In this document: positions 1 through 13,876 of the stretch, piece by piece | Layout: each line of letters opens with the position of its first letter | How positions within the stretch are numbered: position 1 is the stretch's first letter | Assembly (NCBI GenBank): GCA_963989385.1 | Contig: OZ022500.1 | Span: 17,312,460 to 17,376,459 of the forward strand | DNA length: 64,000 nucleotides | Origin: Ctena decussata | Lineage: Eukaryota > Mollusca > Bivalvia > Lucinida > Lucinidae | Direction of reading: 5' to 3' | Made by a program: the position numbers and the translations under genes | Notes under the pieces: model-generated | The model's input: the letters and a program-made list of their open reading frames with translations, nothing else | Databases searched by the model: none | Told to the model about the DNA's origin: nothing

Positions 1-169
1 CCGCCCAGTCTGATCAGAGTCTTTGGTGTCCGCAGGAAGGTAGCTTAGACCCTTAGCTACCCTTTAGGCGCTTAGCGAAGAGTCTGATCAGAGTGGGCGG
101 ATGTCCAGGCTGATCTGAGTCTGCGCTGGGCGCACAACCACATTATTAGTTTTCTCGTGTCGTTGTTCA
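1..169. mobile_element. MITE family A, copy cut by the window edge
   Basis: Right part of a ~235 bp palindromic MITE that recurs about twelve times here. Full copies begin GAGCCGCGACACGA and end with its complement. Long inner arms read CCCAGTCTGATCAGAGTCTT on one side and the complement on the other, with a short GGTAGCTTAGACCCTTAGCTACC core. No coding capacity is present, so it must have been mobilised by an autonomous relative. Confidence 0.85.
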
Positions 170-1635
170 TATAGATTTATTCCCAGTGTTCCAAGGGCGA
201 CAACTTTGGTGACTTACTGTTTGCTTACCTGGACAACAAAAAACTTCCAAAAATGGATCTACGCTGCACATAGAGAAGAATATTCTTTCCTTTTAGAGTT
301 GAGTGTTGATCCACATTGAGAACACAGGCAAAAATTAGTGTTTGATTGCTTTTCCTAAAAGTGTACTTTTTCACCTAATTTCTAATCTGTTCATTGTTGA
401 TGCAAACAGGAAGATGTGAAATGTGTTCAGACTGTTGCTGCACAGGCTTGTTTAAGTCTCCTGTTTGCTTTGGCATTTTAGTCTTTCCTTTTTGGACTTT
501 CGTACAAGACTTTAAACCGAGGTCCCATCTCTGTTTGACCTATGCATTGGTGGGACATTAAACCCAAGTTCAATTACTCAAGCCTTTTTATGGATTAACT
601 AAAAGAACAAAGTGATAATCATAAGTTCAACTTTCTTTTCAGAACTGCCCTCATGGAAGGCCAACAATGAGACATCTGATCAACTTGAACATGCTTCCAA
701 GATAACAAGAAATCACTATTGCTTGTCATTATATTGAGGAATGTTTGCAAAATATACTTGAAACCATTAAAAACGCAAGTTTTTACTTGTCATACATTCA
801 GAATAATGAAAATGCCACAAGGCTGTAATGTACTTCATGCAATTTGCCTTGCGTTCGACAAGGTTTTAGCAACAGTTTAGCTAAGGTCGATTTGTCTGAG
901 AAAAAATTGTGAGAAAAAATGTTAAAAGCAACAGATTTCAATTTCAAGTATTCAGGAAATTAAGATTCAGTCTAATTTTATTGAAAAGATCTTTAGTATG
1001 ATGCCTGAAATTGTAAAACAACGCAAAAACTAAAATTATACTGCGGGTGCGGTTTTAAAGATTTTGACATTAAACAATTTTTCGTAAAATTTTCACACAT
1101 TTTGAGAATCTTGTAAAATTTCATCTGAGGCCTGATTAATAGTCTTTCGAGAAAAAGACACATGAATTTTTGCAAAACACTTTACATTGGTATCAATATT
1201 TGTAAAAAAAATTGCTCCCTTTACAAGCACTTCCGGTTTGAATGCGCAAACTATCATCGGCATTTATGCAGGCAGTAGTTCTGGAATTTTAAAGAAAGCA
1301 ACATGCTTGCAGAGACTTTGGACCATTATTGTAAACATCGAGATATTTAGCCGAAACGAGCAAGTGTAAACGTGACATGGAAACATTCATTAAACGTCAA
1401 TTTCGCTTTAGCCTCAATAAAAGTCGGAGTTAAGTCCCTTTATATACAAATGCAGTCCTCATTAATTGAACCGTTGACAGCATTCCGACAATATTGCTGT
1501 TGAAAACTATTGTGACAAACACCCTGGTTTCCTTGATACAGAAGCGTTTCTGTCTTAAATCCCTACGTGGGCCAAACTCAGAAAGTTGTGTTTTTAATTG
1601 CTTCAAGTATAGTTGACCAAAGGGCAGCGAGAATA
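170..1635. other. Unassigned stretch
   Basis: AT-rich DNA with no reading frame, splice pattern or repeat that I recognise. Two frames of 60 codons (near 993-1175 and 1187-1369) look random. Confidence 0.6.
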
Positions 1636-1685
1636 GACCCTGATCAGACTGCTCCTATGAGAGCACTCTGATCAGGGTCTATACT
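1636..1685. repeat. Short palindromic repeat (TAGACCCTGATCAGACTGCTCC type)
   Basis: About 50 bases whose halves are complementary: GACCCTGATCAGACTGCTCC ... CTCTGATCAGGGTC. Relatives occur at 3674-3722, 7438-7487 and, degraded, near 24440 and 35860-35920. A small foldback MITE with the same GATCAG core as MITE family A. Confidence 0.6.
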
Positions 1686-1911
1686 TTTGGTACAGACCAG
1701 ACAGTTGTATAAGAGAAGCCAAATGTAGATGGTGGGGTGGAGTAGAGGTGGGGTGGGGTGGGGGGGGGATGAAATGATCTGAGATTATGTGCACAGAGAC
1801 TCAGCATACTTTAGTGATGAGTAGACACAGACAAGATAGACCATATGGCACAAATTCACAGGCTAATCTTGGTGTATGTTGGCTGGTCACATTATATGAT
1901 ATTCCTGGGTT

Positions 1912-2038
1912 AGAGGTTATAAAACTTGAGACTTGAGAATCTCAAACTCAAAATAAAGCACACTGATTGGCTGCTTCCGAGCATGTGCTCGGAAGCAGCC
2001 AATCAGTGTGCTTTATTTTGAGTTTGAGAATGTACTCC
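1912..2038. mobile_element. MITE family B (foldback, AT-hook to TTTGAG arms)
   Basis: Near-perfect palindrome with arms of about 60 bases centred on GAGCATGTGCTC. The arms carry AAAATAAAGCACACTGATTGG and its complement. Outer ends read AGGTTATAAAACTTGAG; the right outer end is truncated in this copy. Confidence 0.8.
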
Positions 2039-2159
2039 TGGGCCTGGTGCTAATTTATCATTTCACATACAACCATTCGTTTTGCTCATTCATGCTGGAT
2101 CCTGCCTCACAAAATACTGTGTTCATTTATGTATGATATTGATGGCCTATGTTCTATAT

Positions 2160-2300
2160 TAAAGCAATAGTATGGATAGATTACTGGGTGTTTTAAGTCC
2201 TTTTCAGCAGTATTTCAGTCATATCAGGATGATGGGAGGATGGTTATGGAGGGCTCTGTGCAATGAAGGGCCATGTAGGTTTGGACAGAATTTCAACTCC
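2160..2300 (-). repeat. SINE fragment (3' body, reverse orientation)
   Basis: TTTTAAGTCCTTTTCAGCAGTATTTCAGTCATATCAGGATG is shared with reverse-oriented SINE sequence at 6255-6310 and, on the other strand, with the SINE at 19879-20080. The tRNA-like head is missing or unrecognisable here. Confidence 0.45.
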
Positions 2301-2492
2301 AGTGGGAGTCATCTTAAGTCAGGAGTAATAGCCAGTTGGCAACATAGATGCTTGTTTTTATATGCCATCATGTTTCAGATTTAAAAAATTATGAAAGTTT
2401 AAGTGTTGAAGCACAGCCAAAATTTTATAATAAACTGTAGTTTTACTTCAAAATTTGTCTTTGCTTTTATTTTCTCATCTATGGTAAAGTCT

Positions 2493-2716
2493 GGGGTCCT
2501 ATTAATAAATGCTTTTAAGTCATTGCTATGCTGTTGCTAAGGCTCAATTTCTATAAAGGAGATTTCCTGCAACTATGAAATTTACTCAGGAGGAACAGTC
2601 TTTTTCAGACTGTTTCCTCTAGAGCAAATTTCATACTTGTAGGGAATCTCCTTCAAAAAAATTAAGCCTTAGCAACAGCATAGCAACCACTTTAATTGTT
2701 TTATAAATACGGCTCC
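2493..2716. mobile_element. MITE family C (foldback, GGGGCCGTATTCATAAAAC ends)
   Basis: Palindrome of ~220 bp, more diverged than the two copies further right. The arms share TTGCTATGCTGTTGCTAAGG and GGAGATTCCCTACAACTATG; the centre is GGAACAGTCTT...AGACTGTTTCC. Confidence 0.75.
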
Positions 2717-3673
2717 TTGTTGTTTGGTCAAGGGTCAAAGTGAAGGATACATCTCCAATTATTTGCCATTTTTACAAAGAGAAACAACTTAAGTAATTTG
2801 CTGTTTGCTTCCTTAGACAAAGAAGCCTCTTTCAACACAAGGGTTCTACTCTTAAAGGAAAGACGGGAGCAAATTCTTTCCTTTCAAGAGTCACCCAATT
2901 GAGAAGGGAAGCAAAACAAAAAATGGTATAGTCGCTTCCCCTGAAAGTTTCCATTTGCCTGATATCTCAAGGCTCATTATCCAGAGGTCATGGGTTTGAG
3001 TCTGAGCAAGGTCATGGTTCTTCTTTGCCCTCTGGATCAATTCATCCTCATCATCTGTCAACCATTTTCCCCTTCAGCTTGAAATGAAATATTGTTTCAA
3101 GGGTATCGTTCACCAATCTATTTTAGAGATGGTTGGACAGTATTCTAATGCACTATGAAGTCAGCATGTGCTTGGATGACTTAAAAATTTGAAACAGTTT
3201 ATACATACTTTGATATAGCTTTGGAAATATGACATCACTACCATACATCTCTTCTCATTGACTGATGTCTGGTTTTATTGCTGAATTGATTTTAGTTGGG
3301 TGCAATTTAATACTCATGGAAAGGTGAAAAAGCATGTTTGGATGGGGATAACAGTATGAAATACTGTCTGTGAGCTAGATGAGTCCACTACTAAGGTACT
3401 TATGGGTTAATTTATGAACTTAAACTGGCAAAGAAAAGTGGCTGTGTATCCTGATTACTATACTATCCCTAATTTTTGGGAGAGAAGTATCGGAATAATC
3501 ACAGAATACCACAATCTGTTGTTATGACATTGTGCCAGCAGCCACTTTGACATATCATCAGATAATACCTTAATAACCCCTTAAATTTCGGACACTCAAG
3601 AGTTTGACCATTATTGTTTGAAAAGTCTTAGAAAGTGGATCTTACAAATGATGCTTAGTGAACAGGAAATGTT

Positions 3674-3724
3674 GTAGACCCTGATCAAACTGGGGCTAAA
3701 GGAGCAGTTTGATCTGGGTCTACA
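3674..3724. repeat. Short palindromic repeat (TAGACCCTGATCAAACTG type)
   Basis: Halves GTAGACCCTGATCAAACTGG and CAGTTTGATCTGGGTCTAC are complementary. Second copy of the small foldback unit seen at 1636-1685. Confidence 0.6.
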
Positions 3725-3789
3725 ATGCTTGTTCAGACTTGTCTGTCCGAATATTTAGGGTCATTACATTTAGGGTCATTACCGTAAAC

Positions 3790-4150
3790 TACAGGCTAGC
3801 TACTCAAAATTTTCATTTAGAGAGGCAATTTTGGTTTAATGGTTTCAAATTTCATTTTAAAGTGACATTAGCAGAACCCAAACCATAAAGCCAACAATCT
3901 ACCTCCAAAAAAGATAATTTTCAGTACATTTATCCCTGTTCTAATGCACATTTTCATCTTTCAAAGTGTACTTATTTACACCCTAATCAAGCTCTTTCAG
4001 CAATGTGGCAGTAGATGGCTGCCAATCAGAAATGACCTTACTTAATAATGTCTGGTATCTGACAGTATACTGTCGCAAATTTTTGGCGTTACCCAGTCAG
4101 ACATGGTGTTATGTTCATAAAAGCATTAGACTTGCATGTAATGCTGAAGG
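3790..4150. repeat. Diverged dispersed repeat
   Basis: Shares scattered blocks with 28018-28420, including CTCAAAATT, TTCTAATGCAC, AAAGTGT, ACAGTATA and CGCAAATTTTTG, in the same order. Probably two old copies of one element; the other copy has gained a poly-G tract. Confidence 0.4.
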
Positions 4151-4271
4151 CCTTCCAACCCTCTGAAGATGAGAAATTACAACAACAATTTTTTTTCAGA
4201 GATATATTTTTTTGTTAATATCTTTTTGCATTTCAAGTTCAGAGATTTGTAGTATACCTTAATGTGCTTAA

Positions 4272-4341
4272 GTATTGGGACACCTTAAATAATAAATTTC
4301 CATCAAATGGAAAATTCATTATTTTAGGTGTCTCATTATAT
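4272..4341. repeat. Small foldback repeat downstream of gene 1
   Basis: GGACACCTTAAATAATAAATTTCCAT pairs imperfectly with ATGGAAAATTCATTATTTTAGGTGTC. It sits 36-105 bases past the gene 1 stop on the minus strand and so may lie in its 3' UTR. Confidence 0.5.
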
Positions 4342-4376
4342 ACACACATTACGGTAAATTGTGAAATTCAGAATCC

Positions 4377-7300
4377 TTATGCACACTGGTAGGACCCAGG
4401 GCCTATGTGGAAATCTGGTCCCCGGAGACGTCGTTTTCCTGCCACAGTAGGAGGTATACCCATCGAGATCCACTTACAAGACATTCCTCCCCCACAACCA
4501 CAGTGCCCATTCATTTTCTCCAGTCGGTCACAGCCATCTCCCCTGTGCTTGTAATTTTCACAAATTCCTGAAATTTCAGAAACTTTCTTTGCGGTTCTTG
4601 TGTTTCTGGTAGTGGTTTAGTCCATATTGTACATACGAGCCTTGACACAACAATACCATGATAATAACAAAGTGGCATATGCGCCCCGTAAACAGATCAG
4701 CGTAGGCATCCACCCAGTCTGATCAGAGTCTTTGTTGTCTGCATGGAGCTAACTTAGACTCTTAGCTACCCACTAAGCACACAGCAAAGACTGATCAGAC
4801 TGGACAGCTACCCAGGCTGATCTGAGTCTTGCTGGGTGCACATGCCACTTTGTTTGCTTTATTGTGTCACGGCTTACTATATAATTGAGCTGCAACAGGT
4901 AAAATTGTTGCTAATGGCATAAGCAAACAGCAGGAACTCGGATCAGAGTGCAAGTCTACACAGTCTGGTCAGTATTTGCTGTTCACACACACGGGGAATC
5001 TACAAGCACAAAACCAAGTTTCAAGTTTCAAGTTTATTCAATTCTCAGGTTATACATAAATATAGCAACATGAGTTCAGTCACTACTTATTACTATCTTA
5101 AATATCTATGGCGGCGCGATAGCTGTAGCTAGACTACTTATTCACAGACTGGGCTGAGTTTTCACGATACTATATGATTTGATATGGCCTTTCTGGGGAA
5201 TGTTTTCAGTATTTACACAAAACATTTTTTTTCCTGCCGGAACATGCTTTCGCCAAAATATGAGCAAATAAACAGCAGGTGGACAGCAAACAGAATACTA
5301 CAACATATGCACACAGAGCAATCAGATCAGAGTAAACCCTGTGGAGGTAAAAACCTCAAATTGTAATTAAACAAATAGTATGACTGATCAGATTGCATGC
5401 CGTTGCTGAAATGAGTCTGCCCTGGATCCCTGTTGGTGGCCTTGCAGGGTCCAGATTCAACATAAACTTAATTATTCAGCCATAGTGTAGATAACCAACC
5501 CATAGCAACCTTACCTGTGTTATTCCTTGGGACTGGTGGTGGTAAAGTAAAAAGATCTCGTTTGCTCACAACTTCAAACTCTGGCTTGATGTAACAGCAT
5601 TGTCCTGGTTGACAAGCAGAATTATTTTGGCATAGAATTTGGATGGTTGCTCCCTACAAAATTAAAAAATAAACATTTGAGACACGACTTGAGAAAACCA
5701 ACCAAGTGGTTGTGCGCCCAGCGCAGACTCATCAACCTGGGCATCCACCCAGTCTGATCAGAGTCTTCACTGTCCGCATGGAGGTAGCTTAGACACTTAT
5801 CTGCCCTTTAAGTGCTTAGCTGAGAGTCTGATCAGACTGGGGGGATGCCCAAGCTGATCTGAGTCTGCGCTGGGCGCACAACCACATTGTTGGTTTTGTC
5901 GTGTCGCAGCTCATTTATAAAGAAGTAATGTACTTACTCGAGGCCTCTCCAAAGTTTTAGCTAATGGCCAGATTAGGCGCCGTGGTCGAGTGGTCAGTGT
6001 GACTCGGTTATGGTGCAGTTAGTCTCCGGAAGGTCGTGATATCGCGCCCAGGTTTTGCCATCCGATGACTGAAAAACTCTGTCAGTCCAGCAGTAAATGG
6101 GCAGGGAAGGATAAGGCAGCGAAAGAAGAGGAATGGGCTCCGCCTTTCTGCTGTGCCCATGATACAGTGGGTCTCTAACGGCTATTAGGCAATGGGAAAC
6201 CTTTAGATAGTACATCTCCAAAGTTTTGTCTGATGGCCAGATAGGATGGATGGATGCAATTTTACGTCCTTTTTAGCAGTATTTCAGTCATATCAGGATG
6301 GTGGGTGGGTGATCATGAAAGACTGCAATGGAACCCTGTTTACGATTGTAAAGATTCCCGCCTACAGCGGGGCTTGAGCCCGGGATTCTAGATCAGGAGG
6401 CCAGCCCTTAACCTACTGACCTACTGGGGCTCCTCAATGGGCAGATAGAAGTTGTCAACTGACAATAACTTGATCACAAGACATATTGCAGTCGAAACGA
6501 ATGGTAGCACTGGAGAATGATTCAGAACAACAGTGGGAGCTAGGTCGTATGTTTTCTAGTCACCCATCCTCTTCACTATTTTCTATGCAAGAATTATGTC
6601 TGATGCTTTGGAAGAACATGATGGCAAGGTCAGCATAGGAGGCAGAACTATTAACAGTCTGCAGTTAGCCGATGCACAGGCACTCTGGCTGCGGTACGAC
6701 GACTTACCAAAATAACCGGAATAACCGAAAGAAGGGTAAGACGATTGACCGAAATCACCGAAATCTACTGAAATCACCGAAATCACCGTAGAATTTGCAG
6801 AAATCACCACTGAAGTCATCTGAAATCACTTTTTATTGATAATATGTATTGAATTTATTTGGAAAAAAAAAGAAATAAATTATATTTTTTTAATATAGAT
6901 GTATTAATTAAGATAAGATAAACGGAAATCACCAATGGGCCTGCATCGAAAAGTCTGTGTTGGTATTAGCCTCAGTATTGGAAAAAGACGTACATGTCTA
7001 GTTTTTTGTTTGGCAGATATATTAAAATTGCTTCTAAATCAATTTAAAAAACCTAATAAATACAGAAATAAATTAATAATAAAGTGTTTTTTCCACGGTT
7101 TTGGGTTCGAATCACCTTTTCGACGAATGACCGAAATCACTACAAAGAACTTAAATTACTCGGAACGCCTCCAGCTGTTGCAATACTAATTGGGACAAAA
7201 GACGTTTTATGGCTGATTGCTTCCCAGCTCTGATAATTAATTAATGATTTTGACAGCAATCACTGAGTTTATACCTACATGTGCAAACTTCTCATCTTCG

Positions 7301-10300
7301 AGAATGGAATTGCCGAGACATTTGTGTGTGGTAACAACGATCGCCAGAAGTTAAACCTCGCATTTTCCTGGCCTGACACCTAAAATATTAGCCTGACTGT
7401 CCTTAAAAAATTCAGCAAATGGAATGACAATCATTGTACACCCTGATCATACTGCTCCTTTAGGAGCGGTCTGATCTGGGTCTACACTATTTGCTCCGGC
7501 CTATATGTCCCAAAATATATAAATTTTTAAGGTATACCCCTTTTGCGCTGAATTGATAAAGAAAAAACTAGAAATGTGTCCATACGACACGGATGCCCCC
7601 GCCTAGTGCCCTTAGTAAGATGGCGCCTTGTTTAAGGTACAGGTACTTGTAGCATGACTAGGTTCCAAAAGCAGACTTCTGTGGTACATGTGTTATTGTT
7701 TACCTTGGACAGATGTATTGCTTCTTGGATCAAGAGAAGTGTGTATGTGTGTGTGTGTGTGTGGGGGGGGGGGGTATCATGACTGATATGTGATGACATT
7801 CTGTATCTTATCACAGAAATGGATGCCATGCAACTTTCCAAAAGAAATACATGTAGCCCAGAAACAAGTAACTTTTCAAAAACTAACAAACGGAAACCAT
7901 TATTGTATGAAATCAAGTCGAAAAAGGGCCATAATAATCGACGGATTTTGCCCAACATCAAACTTGACCTGTATTTTATGATTATATACCTGTGTATAAA
8001 ATATGAATTCAATACACCTATGCTTACAAAAGATAATGAACGGAAACCATTTCTTCATACAAAATGAAGTCAAAAAAGGGCCATAACTTCCATAATAATC
8101 GACGGATTTTGCCCAAATTCAATACACCAATGCTTTCAAAAGATATTGAACGGAAACCATTTTAATGGCGGGGGCATAACAAAACAAAAAGGAAGAAAGA
8201 AAGAAAGAAAAAAACAACAGAAACTATACTTTTCGGACAACCGTAGGAGCCCCTGTAGCTCAGAAGTTTACGCACTGGCCTGCTTATCTAGCGGTACCGA
8301 GTGCGAGCCTTCCATTATCACCCATCCATCTTTCTGGTTTGACTGAAATACTGTTAGAAAGGATGTTAAATCGCGTCATCTGTACATCGGATAACCGTAT
8401 TAATTTGAACATAACCTATGATAAGCAAATCTTAAGAACCATTGTATAAATTCGAATTGTTCCCTGACTCATGGCGGTCGGGGTTGGGGTGGGGGAAGGG
8501 GGATTGGTGGTCGTGGGTTAGACTTCCAGCGCTAGCGGCACACGACCTTAAGTCAACACCAGCATTTTTAAGTCAACATCAGCATCAACAGAATGCACAC
8601 TAGTCAGTCTCAGCCCTGTTATGATACTGCTTATAATACTACGCTTATGTGACAAGTTCCCATTAAGAATTTCAGAGAGATAAAACGTGACGCAAAAATT
8701 TAACCCTAATGATACAAAAAGTTCAAAGTCTGTGGCCTTGGCCTTAAGTCAGCAACAGCGTCAGCATCAACAAATTGCAAATAAATTAAGATCGATGCTT
8801 ACTAATATCGTGTTCATACGAAACACTATTAGAAAAAAAATTAACGCACAATTTTATACGAAATGAGACCTTACGGACGAGCAAACGGACACACAGGAGA
8901 ACAGACAAAAACGTTATATCTACTCTATATACTACATACAATATTAAAAATACACAAAACATTTCCTCCTGCAAAACATTTCCTCCTGTCGTCATGTCTG
9001 CATTTTAGTTTTGGAATATTCTTTCTCTTTTCCCGTCTCTCTCTCTCTCTCTCTCTCTCTCTAATATTTCTTTGTTGCAGTTTTATCGCATAGCGTAATA
9101 TGTTAAATGTATATGCCGCCGTTATTATATAATTAAGTGAACTGATTGAGCATTATTAGTAAAACTAATTGTTATAGTGTACTTAAAACAAACTTAAAAA
9201 AATGACGGTCAATGTATACCATCATACAAGAAAATATAGGATTGATTATAAATTGAATAGGTTACAAAGAAAATTATTTCGGAAAAATTAATATTGGGCG
9301 TGCGTTATTTGTATTGAAATTATACCCTAGTAATTGAATAAATGAAGAAATTAAAAAAAAAAAAAAACTAATGCTTCTGTTACAGGAAAGAGACATCAGA
9401 TATTTTTTATTTACGTGTGTGTGTTTTATTCATTTTATCTTATATTTCATCGGTGATTTCGGTTTATCACCAAATTGTCGAATTTATCTGAGCCAGCCAA
9501 ATTTGAGAAGAAAGAGTTCAGTGGTGATTTCGGTTTATCGTCGATACATACAAGCATAACTCTGTCGGTTAATATAAAGGAAGGCTTGTTGGATACTTGG
9601 TTGAAAATTACTTACAGACTTGTAAATTTAAAATCAAGATTGCATTAAGGATGCTTTATTTTGTTTGATTTTACTGTGTATGCATGAACAATAACCCAGA
9701 TTTTACATGTCTTTACCTATAGGTGATTTCGGTTATCGATTTTGGATTTTATGAGTGTATTGAAACATCAGCTAATGGTGATTTCGGTTTATCGTCACTA
9801 TGGTGCTATTTAATGCATATTTCTTATATGATAGTGCAGATTTTTAACAGAAAAGAAAAATATGACTTATTAATAACCAGTTATACATATATAGTCATTT
9901 AATTGACACTATTATCGGCGATTTCTGTAAATTCTACGGTGATTTCAGTAGATTTCGGTGATTTCGGTCAATCGTCTCACCGCCGAAATACCGAAATACC
10001 GGAATAACCGACGATTTACCGAAATAACCTTAGAAAATACCAAAATAACCATAATTATCATAAAATTTACTAAGAATATACTAAGTCAATGATTATTACC
10101 CTAAATTAATTCATTGCATTAGACTTGTACTATATTAGAACATTTTTTTTTGGATTGAGCTGGTATAATGTTTCCTTTTGTTTTAAGTCCCCAGGTTTCC
10201 TTAAACTTGCATTTCGTATCATTTAAATGCATAGTATTTTATTTATTTACCCTATCCCACATGTACATAATCTATACATTTTTGATTGTTTAATATGAAA

Positions 10301-10490
10301 TATATTTTTTTTGTTCAAAAAGATGATGGACGTGAGGGGATATAAAAAACGTTAAATGTATACAATTTGAAAACCCGTACAAGCTATTCGATGTCCCATA
10401 TTTTAACCATCTATAGACGAGTTGTATTAATTAGAGTAATGTGTTTTAATTCCATTCCATTTTCACTTTTATTTAAATTTATTTTATTTG

Positions 10491-10556
<66 letters not shown>

Positions 10557-13500
10557 CACTATAATTTCTAACAAAAATATATATCACCGCTATCATAATG
10601 TGGAAAACAGTTGATATATAATGACTATGAAAATACGGTGATTCACCGAAATAACCAAGAAAATACCAAAATGACCAATGCTTTTTTGAAAATACCAAAA
10701 TAGCCAATATATCTTTTAGACATATGAGCTTGGGATAAGCAAAGGAGCATAAAATAGCACAACATTGAACATGGATAATTAAGTATAAACGATTTTAAGT
10801 TTTGTTTTAGCAGTGTTTGGGAAATTATGCTAAGATCACACATATCAACGCCGCCATATTTTAACACAAAAAATGCATCCAAATATTGTTTATTTATTTG
10901 TGATTATATAACATCACATTACAGGTATTAATATTTGTTTTTTTCTTAAACCGAAAATGTAAAAAAGATATCGGTATATATCAATCAAAGGGTAAAATTT
11001 TAGTTGATGGATTACGTGTGACAATGTCATTAAAGGCAATCAACAATCGTATAAACCGATCAGTCTAATCCTTTAATCAAATTAGCACGCCTTTAACTGT
11101 CGGCCAAATATTGACAACAACGGTGGTTAGGTATTGCATCAATTGTTCTTCTTTTCAGTTTTAATATATGGAACAATGAGTCGCCTGCCTCTCCCCCGCC
11201 CCCTCCCTCTCTCTCTTTTTCTCCCCGAAACACACAAACACGCACACAAAATTTCTTAGTAAATTTCTCATTCATATTAAAACTAAAAAACGTTCCCTAT
11301 GTGCCATTGCCGAATAAAACCAAAAAAAAAACACAGAGACACTTGTTTATTTAGAGACTTTGTTAAGTTGTAACATATTTATTCTCAAAACTAGAAAATG
11401 TGTTTATGAAACACTATGCCCCCAACCATATGCTTGCCTCTAAAGAAGGTTCATCCAATAATGCTTGTACCTTTGTATCATAGGCTTCAATGCACTACGT
11501 CGAAAAAGGGGCTTAAAATTCACGATTTATTTTTTTCGAAAGTTAATCAGGTCATCTACACCTTGGGCAATATTTTCCTGCAAAAAAATCATGATCCTAG
11601 AATCAGGGGTTCTCCAGATATTTTGTTCACAAGGTTCCATAGGCTAACAATGCATTAAGTTGAAAAAGGGGCATAACTCAATCCTAAATTCACATTTTTT
11701 TTTCAAAACTTAATCAGGTCATCTACACCTTAGGCAGTATCTTTCTGCAAAAAATCATAATCCTAGCATCAGAGGTTCTTGAGATATTTTGTTCACAAGG
11801 TTCCATAGGCTTACAATGCACTAAGTCAAAATGGGGCATAACTCGGTCAAAAATTCACGATTTTTTTTTCAAAAGTTAATCAGGTCATCTTCATCTTGGA
11901 CAATGTCTTCCTGCAAAATTACGTGATCCTAGCATCAGGGGTTCTTGTGATATTTTGTTCACAAGTTTCCATAGACTAAGTTGAAAAAGGGGCATAACTC
12001 TGTAACTACATGACCGGCGAAAAAAAAAAGAAAAAATACGGGTCTGCTCATTTTTCATGTGCATGCCACATATAAAATTTCAAGGTCCTAGCATAAGCGG
12101 TTCTTGAGTTTCCCACCTGCCAAAAAGCGTTACGGACGGACAGACGGACGGACTCACGGACGGACGGACGGACAGGCTCTAACCAATATGCCCCCTCAAC
12201 TTCTCCGAAGTTGGGCGCATAATAAATATGGTTAAACTAAACAAAGTGCCTAAATAAAAAGACTTTGATTGTGTATGTATACCATAATTGTGCGCACTTC
12301 TCAGAAACAACGTCGTATCGAAGTTATGTTGTTCCCTATGTGCCATTGCCGAATATATCACAAAGAGAGACACGTGTTTATTTGGAGACTTTGTTAAGTT
12401 TAAACGTATTTGTTCTCAAAATAAATATGGTTAAACTAAACAAAGTCCCTAAATAAAAAGACTTTGATTGTGTATTTATCCCTTAATTGTGTGCACTTCT
12501 CAGAAACAACGTCGTATCGAAGTCAGAGTGTTAATGTAAATTTATGTGAACACCACGATGTTTCCGCCATTTTTACAAATAGGGTATACGAAATAATAAG
12601 AGGGGAGGCAATCAAAGCGACAGAGATTATTTACGTGAAAGTAAACCCCATTTCAGGGTTGATTCAACTTTATTTCATTGTATTGTGCGTTAACAGTTGT
12701 TTCCTGAAACTGAAGTCTGCTTGTAAAAGTTTTTCATCGATTGTGTACGCGAAAGCGAAAATGAATGAATCTGATCAGACTGCGCAAATGAGCCGTTCCT
12801 GTCCGCACCTGCACACTCAATTATGAACAGAATAAGAGAAATAGAGGAGCACGTGCAGCTTTCTTTATTCCTCCTTGTGATATGACACTTTTCCATATTA
12901 GCTATGTAAATATATCTTCGTTTTGAACAAAATTTGATTATGTTAAGGTAAATGGGTAATTTTTCATGAGAAGCAACTTCGCTTTTTTTTTATTTTATTA
13001 CCTCCCTTTTCAATAGTGGTAGACTGTGAAGGAAAGAATTTGCTTCCATATTAGCAAATTCTTTTCTTCACGAGCAGCGCCACTCTTGAAATGGATGGAA
13101 AATGGTTGAAGCACATGGCGATGTACTCATTCACAATAATTAAAAAAGCAGCGACGTATCAACGGTACGTGAACCCTCTCCAACAAACAGTCGTTAACTT
13201 TTAAAGTAAAGAATTTGCTCCCCGGTAGCAAATTCTTTTCTTTATGAGTAGACCCCTCCGGAAAGGTAGCGTTGTCCAGGAAGCAAACAGAGTTGTTACC
13301 ACGTAGCAGAATTGGCAGATACCCATGTATAATAATATTTTAAGAAAGTAGAGACGTGCCGACGGTACATGATCACAGCGTTGATATGACGTTGGCGAGC
13401 TGTTCCATTTGTCGAACTTAATTATTTCCATACGTGAATATTGTTTTAACATAAGTTTTGACCATGTGTTTACCAATATTTGCTTAACTTAGAAATCGGT

Positions 13501-13825
13501 GATGCATAAAATCGCAGAGACAGCCGAATGCCGTGTTTAGTCGGAAATGAACTTGTAAAGGTTGAAAAACGTGTTTAAATAATGACTTTGCTGTGTAGTT
13601 TTAAGATGCTGAAGTTTTTCAATTCATATGTGAATATTGTTTTAACTTTAGTTTTGACTATGTTTTCACCAATGTTTGCTTAACTAAGAAATCGGTGTTG
13701 TATAAAATCACAGAGACAGCCTAACGCCGTGTTTACGCGGTGTTGAACTTGTAATTACAAAGACACCGGTTGAATAACGTGTTTAAATAATAAAAAATGA
13801 AATAAATACAAAAAATGCGTGAATG

Positions 13826-13876
<51 letters not shown>

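Larger units (their letters stand above)
6734..9981. mobile_element. 3.2 kb element nested in the left inverted repeat of the 7.9 kb transposon
   Basis: Ends GGGTAAGACGATTGACC and GGTCAATCGTCTCACC are inverted, followed on both sides by AAATCACCGAAATCTACTG-type repeats for about 65 bases. The flanks ACCGAAAGA and GCCGAAATA are a plausible imperfect 9 bp duplication. Further GGTGATTTCGGTTTATCG units lie at 9449-9790. No coding frame is recognised. It resembles its host element in the CCGAAAT motif and duplication length, so the two are probably related families. Confidence 0.7.

Noticed and set aside
5934..5950. Strong donor-like CTCGA|GTAAGTA on the minus strand upstream of gene 1 exon 2
   Set aside because: No start codon or hydrophobic segment precedes it; it lies next to a SINE.
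7632..8067. Overlapping frames of 82-126 codons on both strands
   Set aside because: They lie across a TG/G microsatellite and the internal repeats of a MITE and show no domain.
8786..8995. Hydrophobic minus-strand frame considered as a signal-peptide exon for gene 1
   Set aside because: No good donor in the right phase; the exon at 15930-15983 fits better.
10367..10707. Open frames with long I-Y runs
   Set aside because: They read through the (TA)n microsatellite.
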